A DNA stretch of 64,000 nucleotides. Source: Halodurantibacterium flavum. Its GTDB lineage: Bacteria; Pseudomonadota; Alphaproteobacteria; Rhodobacterales; Rhodobacteraceae. The stretch lies in the NCBI RefSeq assembly GCF_042681825.1, contig NZ_JBHUGH010000012.1, positions 62,001 through 126,000 of the forward strand, in the 5' to 3' direction. The translations under genes were made by a program, and so were the position numbers. The notes under the pieces are model-generated. The model was not told the DNA's origin. It did not search any database and saw nothing but the letters and a program-made list of their open reading frames with translations. Positions 52,806 to 62,389 of this stretch are shown piece by piece. How positions within the stretch are numbered: position 1 is the stretch's first letter; every line of letters begins with the position of its first letter.

Positions 52806-54107
52806 ATGACGATTTCATCATCCCTCAACGCCGGGGTCGCGGGGCTGGCTGCGAACGCAGCACGGCTCGCCGCGATCTCGGACAACATTGCGAACTCGGC
52901 CACCTACGGCTACCGCCGCGCGACAACGGACTTCCATGCGATGGTCATCAACGGCGGCAATACCGGCAGCTATACGGCCGGCGGCGTGCGGGTCACCTCG
53001 GCACGGCTGGTGGATCAGGGCGGCGCACTCGTTTCCAGTACCAACGCGATGGATCTTGCCGTGACCGGCCGCGGCATGCTGCCGGTGACGACATATGCCT
53101 CGCTCGTCAATGGCGGCCAGGCGCCGTTCATGCTGACGCCGACATCTTCGTTCCGGCCTGACGCCCAGGGAATTCTGCGGACCGATAGCGGGCTTGTCCT
53201 TCTGGGGTGGCCGCTTGCCGCCGATGGCAGCCTGCCGAACTATCCGCGGGACAGCGTCGCCGGGCTGCAGCCCGTCCGCATCAACTTCAATGAATATACC
53301 GGGGAACCCACGACACGCGTCGAAGTCGGGGTGAACCTGCCCGCCACAAGCACCATGGCCGGGGCTGCGGGTGAAATCGAATCGGTCAGCATCGAGTATT
53401 TCGGCAATCTCGGAAATTCGGAATCGCTCAGCATCACGTACGAGCCCGTCGTCCCGGCTGCCGGCAGTTCCAACGAATGGACAATGACGATCCGAGACTC
53501 TGCCTCCGGCGGAGCGGTGATCGGTGAGTTCACGCTTGTCTTCGACGACTCGCGCGGGGGCGGCGGGCGGCTGGCCTCGGTCACGCCGATCTCCGGCGGG
53601 ACCTATGACCCCGTCGCGGGTGAGGTAGAGATCACGGTCGGTGGCGGCCCGCTCAGCATGGCAATCGGCCGCCTGGGCGAGCCTGGCGGGATGTCGCAGC
53701 TCGGCGACAGCTTTACACCGATCGTCATCGACAAGAACGGCTATCCCGTCGGAAGCCTGACCAATGTCGAGGTCAATGACAGCGGTGTCGTCTATGCCAT
53801 CTACAGCAACGGCGCGACGCGTCCCGTTTACCAGATCCCGGTGGTTGACGTTCCCAACATGAACGGCCTCCGCTCCATGGACAACCAAGCCTATCAGGTC
53901 ACGAACGCGAGCGGCGCCTTCTATCTGTGGAATCCGGGGGACGGTCCGACAGGGGCCATCCGCGGTTATTCCCGCCAGGAATCCGCAACCGACGTGGCGG
54001 GTGAACTGACGCAGCTTATCCAGACGCAGCGGGCCTATTCCTCGAACGCCAAGGTGATCCAGACGGTGGACGAGATGTTGCAGGAAACCACGAACATCAA
54101 ACGCTGA
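52806..54107 (+). CDS. flgE: Flagellar hook protein FlgE
   Basis: The 433-residue protein has the rod/hook N-terminal motif (SLNAGVAGLAANAARLAAISDNIANSATYGY) and the conserved C-terminal helix (AYSSNAKVIQTVDEMLQETTNIKR). The middle is variable. It forms the hook that couples motor to filament. It follows motB by 50 bp and precedes flgK by 34 bp. Confidence 0.93.
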   Translation: MTISSSLNAGVAGLAANAARLAAISDNIANSATYGYRRATTDFHAMVINGGNTGSYTAGGVRVTSARLVDQGGALVSSTNAMDLAVTGRGMLPVTTYASLVNGGQAPFMLTPTSSFRPDAQGILRTDSGLVLLGWPLAADGSLPNYPRDSVAGLQPVRINFNEYTGEPTTRVEVGVNLPATSTMAGAAGEIESVSIEYFGNLGNSESLSITYEPVVPAAGSSNEWTMTIRDSASGGAVIGEFTLVFDDSRGGGGRLASVTPISGGTYDPVAGEVEITVGGGPLSMAIGRLGEPGGMSQLGDSFTPIVIDKNGYPVGSLTNVEVNDSGVVYAIYSNGATRPVYQIPVVDVPNMNGLRSMDNQAYQVTNASGAFYLWNPGDGPTGAIRGYSRQESATDVAGELTQLIQTQRAYSSNAKVIQTVDEMLQETTNIKR

Positions 54108-54141
54108 CGGCTGATCTCAGCCCCCGATCCGGGAAAACGAC

Positions 54142-55572
54142 ATGAGTCTTTCAACATCCCTGTCCAGCGCCCTGTCGGGGCTGAACTCCGCCGCGCGAAG
54201 CGCCGAGGTGGTGTCCAACAACATCGCGAATGCGTTGAACGAAAGCTACGCGCGGCGCGAACTTGTCCTGTCCTCGAACGCCTATTCGGGGGTGCGGATC
54301 TCGGGCGTCAAGCGCATCCTCGACCAGGCCGTGCTCAACGACCGCCGCATGTCGATGGCAGAGGCCGGAAATGCCTCGACCTCGCTTGCCTTCCTGCGCC
54401 GCGTGGAAACCACGATAGGAACCCCCGATCAGGCCTCCTCGCTTTCCGGTCGCATCGCGGCGCTGGAGGCCACCATCCTCGACGCGGCGAGCCGGCCGGA
54501 ATCCGAGGCACATCTTTCCAAGGTACTGACCGCTGCTCAATCCGTTGCGCAGACCTTCAATACCGCCTCGAACGACATCCAGGCTGCGCGGAGTGACGCG
54601 GACCGCACGATCGCGATCGAGGTCTCCACACTCAACACCGCGCTCGACCTCGTCGCGGATCTGAACCGCCAGATCATGACGGTCGGTGCGAGCGGGCGTG
54701 ATATCAGCCCCCTCCTCGACCAACGCCAGCAGCTTGTGGACCAGATCGCGACCATCGTCCCGATCCGAGAGGTGCCCCGCGACAACAACCAGATTGCGAT
54801 CTTCACCGCGGGGGGCGCCATTCTTCTTGATGGCGCGCCGAGCCACGTGGAATTTTCCCCCGCCGGGCTGATCACCGCCGACATGACGGTGGCCTCCGGT
54901 GCGCTTTCAACGCTGAGCATCAACGGGCAGCCGGCAGACCGGATGCTGGCCGGCGGCAGTCTTTCGGCACATTTTCAGGTGCGGGATGTGCTTGCGGTCG
55001 AGGCGCAGGCACAGCTGGACGCGCTCGCGCGGAACCTCATCGAGCGGATGGCCGATCCTTCGGCGGACCCGACGCTTGCCGCCGGCGCCCCAGGTCTTTT
55101 CACCGATCTGGGTGCAATGCCCGACCCGTTGGATGAGGCAGGCCTCGCCGGCCGTCTGCGTGTCAATACTGCGGCTGACCCGGCAAGCGGCGGCGATTTG
55201 TGGCGGCTTCGGGCCGGTCTCGGGGCAACAGCACCCGGAGAGGCGGGGGATGCACGCAGACTCAACGCGTTGGCCGAGGCGCTCTCTCAGCCGGGGACAA
55301 CCGCTTCCGGTAATTTCGGCGCGACGTCCAAGTCATTCGGCGGCCTCGCAGGTGAGATGATCTCGATGCTGGGTACGCAGCGCCAAGGGCTGGAAACGCG
55401 GGCGAGCTTCGCGACGGCGCGCGTCGAAACACTCCGCCTTGCGGAATTGCAAGGTGGCGTCGACACCGATCAGGAACTGCAGCGCCTCCTCCTGATCGAG
55501 CAGGCCTATTCCGCCAACGCCCGGGTCATTCAGGCGGTGGACGACATGATCAACACGATATTGAGGTTGTAA
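54142..55572 (+). CDS. flgK: Flagellar hook-associated protein FlgK (HAP1)
   Basis: The 476-residue protein has the hook-associated N-terminus (SLSSALSGLNSAARSAEVVSNNIANALNES) and C-terminus (QAYSANARVIQAVDDMINTIL) of FlgK. It links hook and filament. It is immediately followed by flgL, which begins 1 nt after its stop. Confidence 0.95.
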   Translation: MSLSTSLSSALSGLNSAARSAEVVSNNIANALNESYARRELVLSSNAYSGVRISGVKRILDQAVLNDRRMSMAEAGNASTSLAFLRRVETTIGTPDQASSLSGRIAALEATILDAASRPESEAHLSKVLTAAQSVAQTFNTASNDIQAARSDADRTIAIEVSTLNTALDLVADLNRQIMTVGASGRDISPLLDQRQQLVDQIATIVPIREVPRDNNQIAIFTAGGAILLDGAPSHVEFSPAGLITADMTVASGALSTLSINGQPADRMLAGGSLSAHFQVRDVLAVEAQAQLDALARNLIERMADPSADPTLAAGAPGLFTDLGAMPDPLDEAGLAGRLRVNTAADPASGGDLWRLRAGLGATAPGEAGDARRLNALAEALSQPGTTASGNFGATSKSFGGLAGEMISMLGTQRQGLETRASFATARVETLRLAELQGGVDTDQELQRLLLIEQAYSANARVIQAVDDMINTILRL

Positions 55573-55573
55573 G

Positions 55574-56566
55574 ATGGTTTCCCTCCCCACTGGCGACCTG
55601 GCGCGGCACATCACGTTGCGCAATCAGATGATGCAGACCAAGACCGCGCTCCTGCGCCACGCGAATGAAATGGCGAGCCAACGCACGAGCGATGTCGGCA
55701 ACCGGTTGCGGGGCGATTATAACGCTCTGGCAGCGATTGAGCGCGACATCGCCAAGCTGGCCTCCTATCGGACCTCCGCCACCGAGGCCGACCTCATGGC
55801 GCGGGGCGCACAGACCACCCTCGATCTGGTCCAGACGGCCTCCACGGATGTTGCGGCGCTCATGCTGTCGCTGGGCAGCCTGGGCAATCAGACCGGCGTC
55901 GCAGCAGTCATTCTTGAGGCGCATGACAGGTTCCACTCGGTCGTTTCCGCGCTGAATATGCAAGTCGGGGGGCGGACGCTTTTCGGCGGCACGGCGACTG
56001 ACTCTCCCGCGATCTTGCCTGCGGCGGATATCCTTGAGGCCCTTCGGGACGAACTCGTGGGCGCGACCTCGGCGCAGGAATATGAACAGGCGGTGCGCGG
56101 ATGGCTTGAAGCCGGAAATGCCTATATCGGGTCGGATGAGTCGCTTGCCCCCTTTGCCCTGTCCGAAACCGAAACTGCGACGCTTCAGGTGCGCGCGGAT
56201 AATCCGGCCATCACCGAATTTCTTGTGGGAATGGCGCTCGGCGCGCTGATCGGTGAGGGGGCATTGCCCGACTCGCCAAGTCAGCAGACCGCACTCAGCC
56301 TGCGTGCCGGCGAAATCCTGATGGGGCTGCAGGGTCCCTTGTCCTCCCTCCGGTCCGAGGTGGGGCTGGTCGAGGCAAGAATCGAGGGCGCAATAACCAA
56401 GATCGGCGCCCAGACAGCCGTTTTGGGCGAGGCGCGACAGGCGTTGATCGGCGTCGATCCTTTCGATGCGGCAACCGAGCTCGACGCCGTCCAGACCCAA
56501 CTGGAAACACTTTATGCCATCACGGCCCGCATGTCCGGCCTTTCCCTGGTGAACTTCCTCCGATGA
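55574..56566 (+). CDS. flgL: Flagellar hook-associated protein FlgL (HAP3)
   Basis: The 330-residue protein has the flagellin-like N-terminal helix and the C-terminus typical of FlgL (DAVQTQLETLYAITARMSGLSLVNFLR). It forms the second hook-filament junction. It overlaps flgI by 4 bp. Confidence 0.9.
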   Translation: MVSLPTGDLARHITLRNQMMQTKTALLRHANEMASQRTSDVGNRLRGDYNALAAIERDIAKLASYRTSATEADLMARGAQTTLDLVQTASTDVAALMLSLGSLGNQTGVAAVILEAHDRFHSVVSALNMQVGGRTLFGGTATDSPAILPAADILEALRDELVGATSAQEYEQAVRGWLEAGNAYIGSDESLAPFALSETETATLQVRADNPAITEFLVGMALGALIGEGALPDSPSQQTALSLRAGEILMGLQGPLSSLRSEVGLVEARIEGAITKIGAQTAVLGEARQALIGVDPFDAATELDAVQTQLETLYAITARMSGLSLVNFLR

Positions 56567-57657
56567 TCAGAATACTCCTCGTCCTGCTTCTGCTGCCGGG
56601 CCTGGCCCAGGCCAGCCCGATCCGCATCAAGGATCTTGTGGAATTCGACGGCGTCCGCGGAAATGATCTCGTCGGCTACGGGTTGGTCGTCGGTCTTAAT
56701 GGCACGGGCGACAGCCTGCGCAACGCGCCCTATACCGAAGACATCATGTCGAACATTCTCGAACGGCTCGGGGTGAATGTCACGGGGGAACAGCTCCGCC
56801 CCCGGAACGTCGCGGCGGTCTTTGTCACCGCGACGCTTCCGCCCTTTGCCCGCGCCGGCGGGCAGATAGATGTCGCCGTTTCCGCCATCGGCGATGCAAA
56901 GAGCCTGCTTGGCGGCACGCTCGTGATGACACCCCTGACGGGGGCGGATGGCCAGATCTATGCGGTGGCCCAAGGGTCGCTTTTGGCCGGCGGCGTCTCG
57001 GCGCAAGGTGAGGCTGCTTCGGTTGTTCGCGGGGTTCCGACCACCGCCGTCATCCCCGCAGGTGCCCGGGTGGAACGGGAGCTCGATTTCGATTTCAGCA
57101 GCCTGCGGCAGATCCGGCTTGCGCTTCGCGAGCCGGACTTCACAACCGCGAGCAGGATAGAAGAGGCGATCAACGGAAACTTCGGCAGGTCGGTGGCCGC
57201 GATGCTGGATGCGGGAACCGTGCTGCTGGACATCCCGTCCACGCGCCAGGCCTCGCCCGCCCATGCGCTGGTGCGGGTCGAGAACATCGCCGTGGAACCA
57301 CAACAGCGGGCCCGAGTGGTTGTCGATCAGCGGTCAGGGACAATCGTCATGGGTGCGGATGTACGTATTTCCCGGGTTGCCGTAGCTCAGGGTAATCTGA
57401 CGCTCCGCATCGAGGAACAACCCGTTGTCGTGCAGCCGAACCCCTTCGCACGCGGGGAAACGGTTATCGTTCCGCGCACGCGCGCCGAGATCGAAGATGG
57501 TCCCGCCACTGGACTGGCCGAAATCTCTGCCGGGACGAATCTTTCCGAAGTTGTGGCGGGGCTCAATGCCTTGGGGGTCGCCCCGCGCGACATGATCGAT
57601 ATCCTGAAAAGCATCAGCGCGGCGGGCGCGCTGCATGCCGAGTTTGTCGTGAACTGA
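56563..57657 (+). CDS. flgI: Flagellar P-ring protein FlgI
   Basis: The 364-residue precursor has a signal peptide cut near GLAQA|SPI and the FlgI fold: LVGYGLVVGLNGTGDS, and the C-terminal ALGVAPRDMIDILKSISAAGALHAEFVVN. It is the last gene of motB-flgE-flgK-flgL-flgI and converges on the aminotransferase with only 6 bp between stops. Confidence 0.97.
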   Translation: MIRILLVLLLLPGLAQASPIRIKDLVEFDGVRGNDLVGYGLVVGLNGTGDSLRNAPYTEDIMSNILERLGVNVTGEQLRPRNVAAVFVTATLPPFARAGGQIDVAVSAIGDAKSLLGGTLVMTPLTGADGQIYAVAQGSLLAGGVSAQGEAASVVRGVPTTAVIPAGARVERELDFDFSSLRQIRLALREPDFTTASRIEEAINGNFGRSVAAMLDAGTVLLDIPSTRQASPAHALVRVENIAVEPQQRARVVVDQRSGTIVMGADVRISRVAVAQGNLTLRIEEQPVVVQPNPFARGETVIVPRTRAEIEDGPATGLAEISAGTNLSEVVAGLNALGVAPRDMIDILKSISAAGALHAEFVVN

Positions 57658-57663
57658 GTAACC

Positions 57664-59034
57664 TCAGGATGTGAGCGCGCGCGCTGTCTTGTTCAGCGTC
57701 GCCTCCATCCTTTGAACGATCTGATGAACGTGCTCTTCCGTAACGATCAGGGGCGGACATAGCGCAAGCGTGTCCCCGATGGCGCGGAAAATGAGCCCCT
57801 CTTCCTGGCCGGCCTCGGCCGCGAGGGCGCCGATTTTGCCGACAGGGTCGAACGGCTTTTTCGTGGCCTTGTCGGACACCAGCTCAAGCCCTGCGATAAG
57901 GCCGGCGCCCCGCACCTCGCCCACCAGTGGATGATCTGCCAGGGGGGCGAGCCCGACCTGAAGAAGATCGCCCATCTGACGCGCATTCTCGACAAGATGG
58001 CGTTCTTCGATGATCGCGAGATTCTCGAGCGCCACCGCAGTCGCGACGGGATGACCCGAGGCCGTAAAGCCATGCCCGAAGGTCCCGATCTTGTTCGTAT
58101 TGTCCGCGACAGCCTGATAGATCTCGTCGGTGAAAACCACTGCCGCAAGCGGCATGTAGGACGAGCTGATCTGCTTCGAAAGCACCATGATGTCCGGGGT
58201 AAACCCATAATGAACCGCGCCGAAGGAAGAACCCAGCCGGCCGAAACCGCAGATCACCTCATCCGCGACAAGCAGGATGTCGTACTTGCGGCATAGGGCC
58301 TCGATGCCAGGCCAGTAGCCTGCCGGCGGCGGCATGACACCACCGGCAGCCATCAGGGGTTCACCGATGAAGGCTGCGATCGTCTCCGGCCCCTCCTCCA
58401 GGATCACCTGCTCGGTCTCGGCGATCAACCGCGCGCAGAATTCGGATTCACTCTCCCCGTCATGCGCAAAGCGGTAATGGTGCGGACAAGTCAGATGCCT
58501 GACAGGAATGGCGGGTAAGTCGAAGTCCCGGTGGTTGTTCGGAAGACCGGTAAGACTGGCCGAGGCCACGGTCACTCCGTGATAGCCTTTGGTCCGGGCA
58601 AGGAATTTCTTCTTTTGCGGCCGGCCCAAAGCGTTGTTCATGAACCACACCAGTTTCACGACGGTGTCGTTCGCCTCCGATCCGGAGGAAGTGAAGAAAA
58701 CGCGATCAAGGCCCTCTGGCGTCATCTCGACGAGCTTCTCTGCCAGCCGGATCGAGGGCTCATGCGACTTGTGGGCGAAGGTGTGATAAAACGGCAGCTT
58801 CTGCATCTGCCGGACTGCAGCCTCGACTAGCCTCGGCTCATTAAAACCGACTGCCACGGACCAGAGCCCCGCCAACCCCTCGATATATTCCTTACCCGCC
58901 TCGTCATAGACATGGACGCCCTCGCCGCGATCAATGATCAGCGGGCCTTTCTGTTCATGGGCGCGCGCGTTGGTGTAGGGGTGCAGCACCGCAGCAACAT
59001 CGGCCGCCACGAGCGAGTTCGAAAGCCTGTTCAT
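57664..59034 (-). CDS. Class III PLP-dependent aminotransferase (omega-transaminase type)
   Basis: The 456-residue enzyme has SSGSEAND, YHGVTVASASLTGLP, DEVICGFGR (259-267) and the PLP Lys287 in LSKQISSSYMPLAA. It resembles the pyruvate-dependent diamine or beta-amino-acid transaminases (SpuC-like), moving an amino group onto pyruvate. It lies inside the flagellar cluster, 76 bp downstream of fliP on the same strand, so it could be read through from fliF-fliP. Its flagellar role, if any, is unknown. Confidence 0.92.
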   Translation of the reverse strand: MNRLSNSLVAADVAAVLHPYTNARAHEQKGPLIIDRGEGVHVYDEAGKEYIEGLAGLWSVAVGFNEPRLVEAAVRQMQKLPFYHTFAHKSHEPSIRLAEKLVEMTPEGLDRVFFTSSGSEANDTVVKLVWFMNNALGRPQKKKFLARTKGYHGVTVASASLTGLPNNHRDFDLPAIPVRHLTCPHHYRFAHDGESESEFCARLIAETEQVILEEGPETIAAFIGEPLMAAGGVMPPPAGYWPGIEALCRKYDILLVADEVICGFGRLGSSFGAVHYGFTPDIMVLSKQISSSYMPLAAVVFTDEIYQAVADNTNKIGTFGHGFTASGHPVATAVALENLAIIEERHLVENARQMGDLLQVGLAPLADHPLVGEVRGAGLIAGLELVSDKATKKPFDPVGKIGALAAEAGQEEGLIFRAIGDTLALCPPLIVTEEHVHQIVQRMEATLNKTARALTS

Positions 59035-59110
59035 TTACCTCTCCGTCACATGATCCGCTGTGCAGTCTGCGCCATTCGCTGCAGACCCGCCAGAGAGAAG
59101 CAGCGTCAGT

Positions 59111-59833
59111 TCAGGAGTAGCTTCGCACCAAAGCCGCGGAAACGAGGGTCCAGCCGTCGGCCACGACAAAAAACGCGAGCTTGAACGGCAGGGAAACAAT
59201 CGCCGGGGGAACCATCATCATGCCCATCGACATGAGGATTGCGGCAACAACAAGGTCAATGATCAGGAACGGCAGGAAGATAAGAAAGCCGATCTCGAAG
59301 GCGCGGCTGATCTCTGTCAGCATGAATGAGGGCACCAGGAGGGACAACGGCGCGGAAGGGGTTAGCGCCGCATCCGAATCGGGCCGCAAGGTCTGAAGGG
59401 CCTCGAAGGTCGCCGGAGAGATACGCGCGGCCATGAAGCGGCGGAAGGGGTCGACCGCGACGGGGAAAGCCTCTTCATAGGACAGAAGACCCTCGCTGAG
59501 CGGGCCTATGCCCGCGCGCCAAGCCTCTTGAAAGACAGGCTCCATCACGAAATAGGTGAGGAACAGCGCCAGGCTGACGATCAGCATGTTGGGCGGCGAT
59601 TGTTGCAACCCGATTGCCTGCCGGAGGATCGAAAGCACCGTCACGATGAAGGGAAAGCAGGTGACCATGATCGCGATGCCGGGCGCAAGGCTCAGCACCG
59701 TCAGGAGCAGGATCAGCTGAATGGTCCGTCCGCCCAGCGTCCCCTGCCCCAGATCGATCGAAATCTCTTGTGCAGCGGCCGGCGTGGCCGCGGCGAGAAG
59801 CAGGAGGAAAAGGGCGGCCGTCCTATAGCCCAT
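59111..59833 (-). CDS. fliP: Flagellar biosynthesis protein FliP
   Basis: The 240-residue precursor has a signal-like N-terminus (AALFLLLLAAATPAAA) and four core helices with the signatures LVPSFMLTEISRAFEIGFLIFLPFLIIDLVVAAIL split across the protein. Export-gate component. It overlaps fliN by 11 bp. Usual length is about 245 residues. Confidence 0.96.
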   Translation of the reverse strand: MGYRTAALFLLLLAAATPAAAQEISIDLGQGTLGGRTIQLILLLTVLSLAPGIAIMVTCFPFIVTVLSILRQAIGLQQSPPNMLIVSLALFLTYFVMEPVFQEAWRAGIGPLSEGLLSYEEAFPVAVDPFRRFMAARISPATFEALQTLRPDSDAALTPSAPLSLLVPSFMLTEISRAFEIGFLIFLPFLIIDLVVAAILMSMGMMMVPPAIVSLPFKLAFFVVADGWTLVSAALVRSYS

Positions 59834-60098
59834 CTTGGAAATCCGCGACCTCGGTCAGGCGCACGGCCAGACGACCGGCCTGATCATCCGTAAGCTCCTC
59901 CAACTCCCCCCGCGCGATCAGCTTGTCACCGATGTAGAGCTCGACCGGATCGTCGACGCGCCGGTCGAGCGGCACCACTGCGTCCCGCTTGAGTTGTAGC
60001 AGATCGCGGATCAGCGGGCGGGCGCGCCCGACAGTGATTGTCACTTCGATGGGCACCTGCGAGAACGGGTTCGGCGGCAATGCGACGGCATCATCCAT
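59823..60098 (-). CDS. fliN: Flagellar motor switch protein FliN
   Basis: The 91-residue protein has the SpoA/FliN domain: IEVTITVGRARPLIRDLLQL, VDDPVELYIGDKLIARGEL. Part of the C-ring that controls rotation and export. It overlaps fliH by 8 bp and fliP by 11 bp. FliG and FliM are not in the window. Confidence 0.94.
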   Translation of the reverse strand: MDDAVALPPNPFSQVPIEVTITVGRARPLIRDLLQLKRDAVVPLDRRVDDPVELYIGDKLIARGELEELTDDQAGRLAVRLTEVADFQDGL

Positions 60099-60687
60099 AA
60101 AGCTTCCTCTCTTTCGTAAGGGTAAAGAAGTCGGTAACAGCCTGGCCCAGCGCCTCGACGACGGCCGGCATGTCTATCGCGGTTCCGCCACCATCCGGCT
60201 TGCAGATACGGAATTGCCCGGGCGCGAGATCCGCCAGCTCCTGCAGGCGAACCGGCAGGGCCGAGCCATCGAGTATCTTCTCGACGGCCGGGCGGTCGGT
60301 GGCGCAGAGTTCGAGTGTGAGCGGCCCTTTGGCAACCTCGGCGGCAAGGTCGGAAAGCGCGGCGTTCAGGGTAAGCGGCAGGACCGCGCGCGCAGCTTCC
60401 GGCAACAGGGTGCCGGTGATCTCGGCGAAAAGCGGCTCCAGCGCAGCAAGAATATGGTTGAGCGCTTCGTGATATCCGAACGAAAGCTCCTGAAGATGCG
60501 AAGAAAGCTCTTCCGTCAGCCGGTCTTGGCGCTGATGATATTCCTCCTCGGCTTCGCGGCGGCCGGCGGCATGCCCCTCGGCGTAACCTTCGGTGCGCGC
60601 CGCCTCCACCTCCTGGGCGGAAAAACTCGGCGGATCAGGGGGCGTGTCGGCGAGATCGAAATTCCTCAGTTGAGGTCGCGCATTCAT
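60091..60687 (-). CDS. fliH: Flagellar assembly protein FliH
   Basis: The 198-residue protein has the FliH-type N-terminal region with GYAEGHAAGRREAEEE (the GxxxG repeat) and a C-terminal E-peripheral-stalk-like domain. It regulates the export ATPase FliI, which lies outside the window. The start overlaps the fliF stop by 4 bp. Divergence of the family makes the exact name somewhat less sure. Confidence 0.85.
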   Translation of the reverse strand: MNARPQLRNFDLADTPPDPPSFSAQEVEAARTEGYAEGHAAGRREAEEEYHQRQDRLTEELSSHLQELSFGYHEALNHILAALEPLFAEITGTLLPEAARAVLPLTLNAALSDLAAEVAKGPLTLELCATDRPAVEKILDGSALPVRLQELADLAPGQFRICKPDGGGTAIDMPAVVEALGQAVTDFFTLTKERKLYG

Positions 60688-62267
60688 GCCCTGCCCTCCC
60701 GCTCTTCCATCCAGCCGCGCAGGATTTCTGCGGTTTCCTGCTGCCGTTCCTCGATCAGGCGGCGCAGGCGGGCGACTGGATCGTCGCTTTCCTCCTCCCG
60801 ATCCATCCCGATATCGCCCATGACCGGAAACATCGTCGGCAGTTCGCCCATATCCTGAATCTCGCCTGACAATGGCGGAAGGCTCGCAAAGGCCTGCTCC
60901 ATCTCATCCTCGGGCTCGGGCAGTGCGGGCAGCGCCTGCGGTTTTGCAGACAGAAGGGGCCGCAGAACGAACAGCCCCAGAAGCAGCGCGAGCACCGCCA
61001 GAACCGCAAGCTGGATCAGGCCCATGAGGTCGAGCGTGCCGAACAGGCTTGCCTCCGCGAACTCCCCCGGAGGTTGGGCGGGCTCAAACGCCATCGACTT
61101 GATGGTAATGACATCCCCCCGCGCATCGTCGAAACCGACTGCCGAGGCGACGAGTTCACGAAGGGCGCTGATCTCCTCTTCTCCCCTCAGTTGCGGAAGG
61201 CCATCGGCGCCACGCGGCTCATCCAGAAGGACGGCAACCGAAAGCCGCCGTGTCGCCCCAGGGCCGCGGCTGATTTCACGCTGAAGCTGCGACACCTCAT
61301 AGTTCACGCGCTCGCGGCTTTCGCTCGACTGGCTTTGCGAGGTCCCGCCGCCATTCGCGGCCTCTCCGTCCGGAAGATTGCTGGCCACCGTGACCTGCGC
61401 ACGTCCCTGGTCGTTGCTGTTGGAATTCCGCTCTTCGGTTTCGGCGCTGATCGCGACGCGACTCTCGGGGTCGATGCGACGTTCCAGTATCTGTTCGGTT
61501 TCCGTGACGGTATCGACGCTCACCTCTACGATAGCGCGGCCCGGCCCGACCCGCGCTTCCAGCAGACGTTCGACGTTCCGGCGCAGTTCCAGCGCGCGCT
61601 CATGCCCCTGCTGGGCCGGGGTGCCGGTTTCGTCCGAACTCGCAATCATGCCACCGACAGTGTCGATCACCGAAACATCCTCGGCCGCAAGGCCCGCCAC
61701 CGCCGAGGCGATCATGTAGCGCAGCGCGCGGGCCTGGGCGGGCGCCAGCCCGCCGTTGACCGTCGTCACGGTGACCGATGCGGTGGGCCTGATCTCTCGC
61801 CGGAAGGGTTGGGTGCCGGTATGGGCGATATGAACCCGCGCCGCCCGGATCTGGGGATTCGCGGTGATCGTCCGCGCGAGTTCACCCTCTTTCGCGCGCC
61901 AATAGGCCGCATCGAACATCTGCGACGTGGTTCCGAACCCGGAAAGACCGTCAAGAAGTTCATAGCCCGAGGCGCCGTTCGACGGCATCCCCTCGGCCGC
62001 AAGTGTCATCCGGATTTCGTCGCGGCGCCGTTCATCGACCCAGATCGAATCGCCCCGCACCTGATGCCGGACACCCCGCTGTTCCAGCGCGCGCACCACC
62101 TCACCCGCGGCACTGCTTTCCAGCCCGCCATAAAGCAGCGCCATCGTCGGCGAGAGCGCGAGTCGCGTGATCCCGAACACGGATGCCAGAATTGCGGCGG
62201 CAGCCAGAACGGCGATGAGCTTTTTCTGCCCATTCAGGCTGTTCCAGGCTGATTGAAGCTGCGTCAA
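60684..62267 (-). CDS. fliF: Flagellar MS-ring protein FliF
   Basis: The 527-residue protein has an N-terminal membrane helix (IAVLAAAAILASVFGITRLAL), the ring-building motifs, and a C-terminal membrane helix with the acidic FliG-binding tail. TTG 62267 is preferred: AAAGGAG lies 7 nt upstream and the N-terminus MTQLQSAW fits the family. The upstream ATG 62291 would add 8 residues with a poorer site. It heads fliF-fliH-fliN-fliP and is divergent from fliL. Confidence 0.93.
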   Translation of the reverse strand: MTQLQSAWNSLNGQKKLIAVLAAAAILASVFGITRLALSPTMALLYGGLESSAAGEVVRALEQRGVRHQVRGDSIWVDERRRDEIRMTLAAEGMPSNGASGYELLDGLSGFGTTSQMFDAAYWRAKEGELARTITANPQIRAARVHIAHTGTQPFRREIRPTASVTVTTVNGGLAPAQARALRYMIASAVAGLAAEDVSVIDTVGGMIASSDETGTPAQQGHERALELRRNVERLLEARVGPGRAIVEVSVDTVTETEQILERRIDPESRVAISAETEERNSNSNDQGRAQVTVASNLPDGEAANGGGTSQSQSSESRERVNYEVSQLQREISRGPGATRRLSVAVLLDEPRGADGLPQLRGEEEISALRELVASAVGFDDARGDVITIKSMAFEPAQPPGEFAEASLFGTLDLMGLIQLAVLAVLALLLGLFVLRPLLSAKPQALPALPEPEDEMEQAFASLPPLSGEIQDMGELPTMFPVMGDIGMDREEESDDPVARLRRLIEERQQETAEILRGWMEEREGRA

Positions 62268-62326
62268 GGCGATTCTCCTTTCTCGAGGCATTCTGCCCCC
62301 GGCGCCTTCAAAATTGCCGATGCGGC

Positions 62327-62341
62327 TTAACAATCGGTTAG
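62327..62341 (+). promoter_or_regulatory. CtrA-like box between fliF and fliL
   Basis: TTAA (62327-62330), 7 bp, TTAG (62338-62341), i.e. the CtrA consensus TTAA-N7-TTAA with one mismatch. It sits 60 bp before fliF and 49 bp before fliL. Together with the box before the sltF-flhA operon it fits CtrA control of flagellar class II genes in this order. Binding inferred. Confidence 0.55.
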
Positions 62342-62389
62342 TGACATTCCGCTAGATCGCTTTGAACAAACCTAGAACGGGAGAAAGCG

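Noticed and set aside
59068..59089. Terminator between fliP and the aminotransferase gene
   Set aside because: GTCTGC / GCAGAC can pair but the stem is only 6 bp with a 10-nt loop and no T-run.
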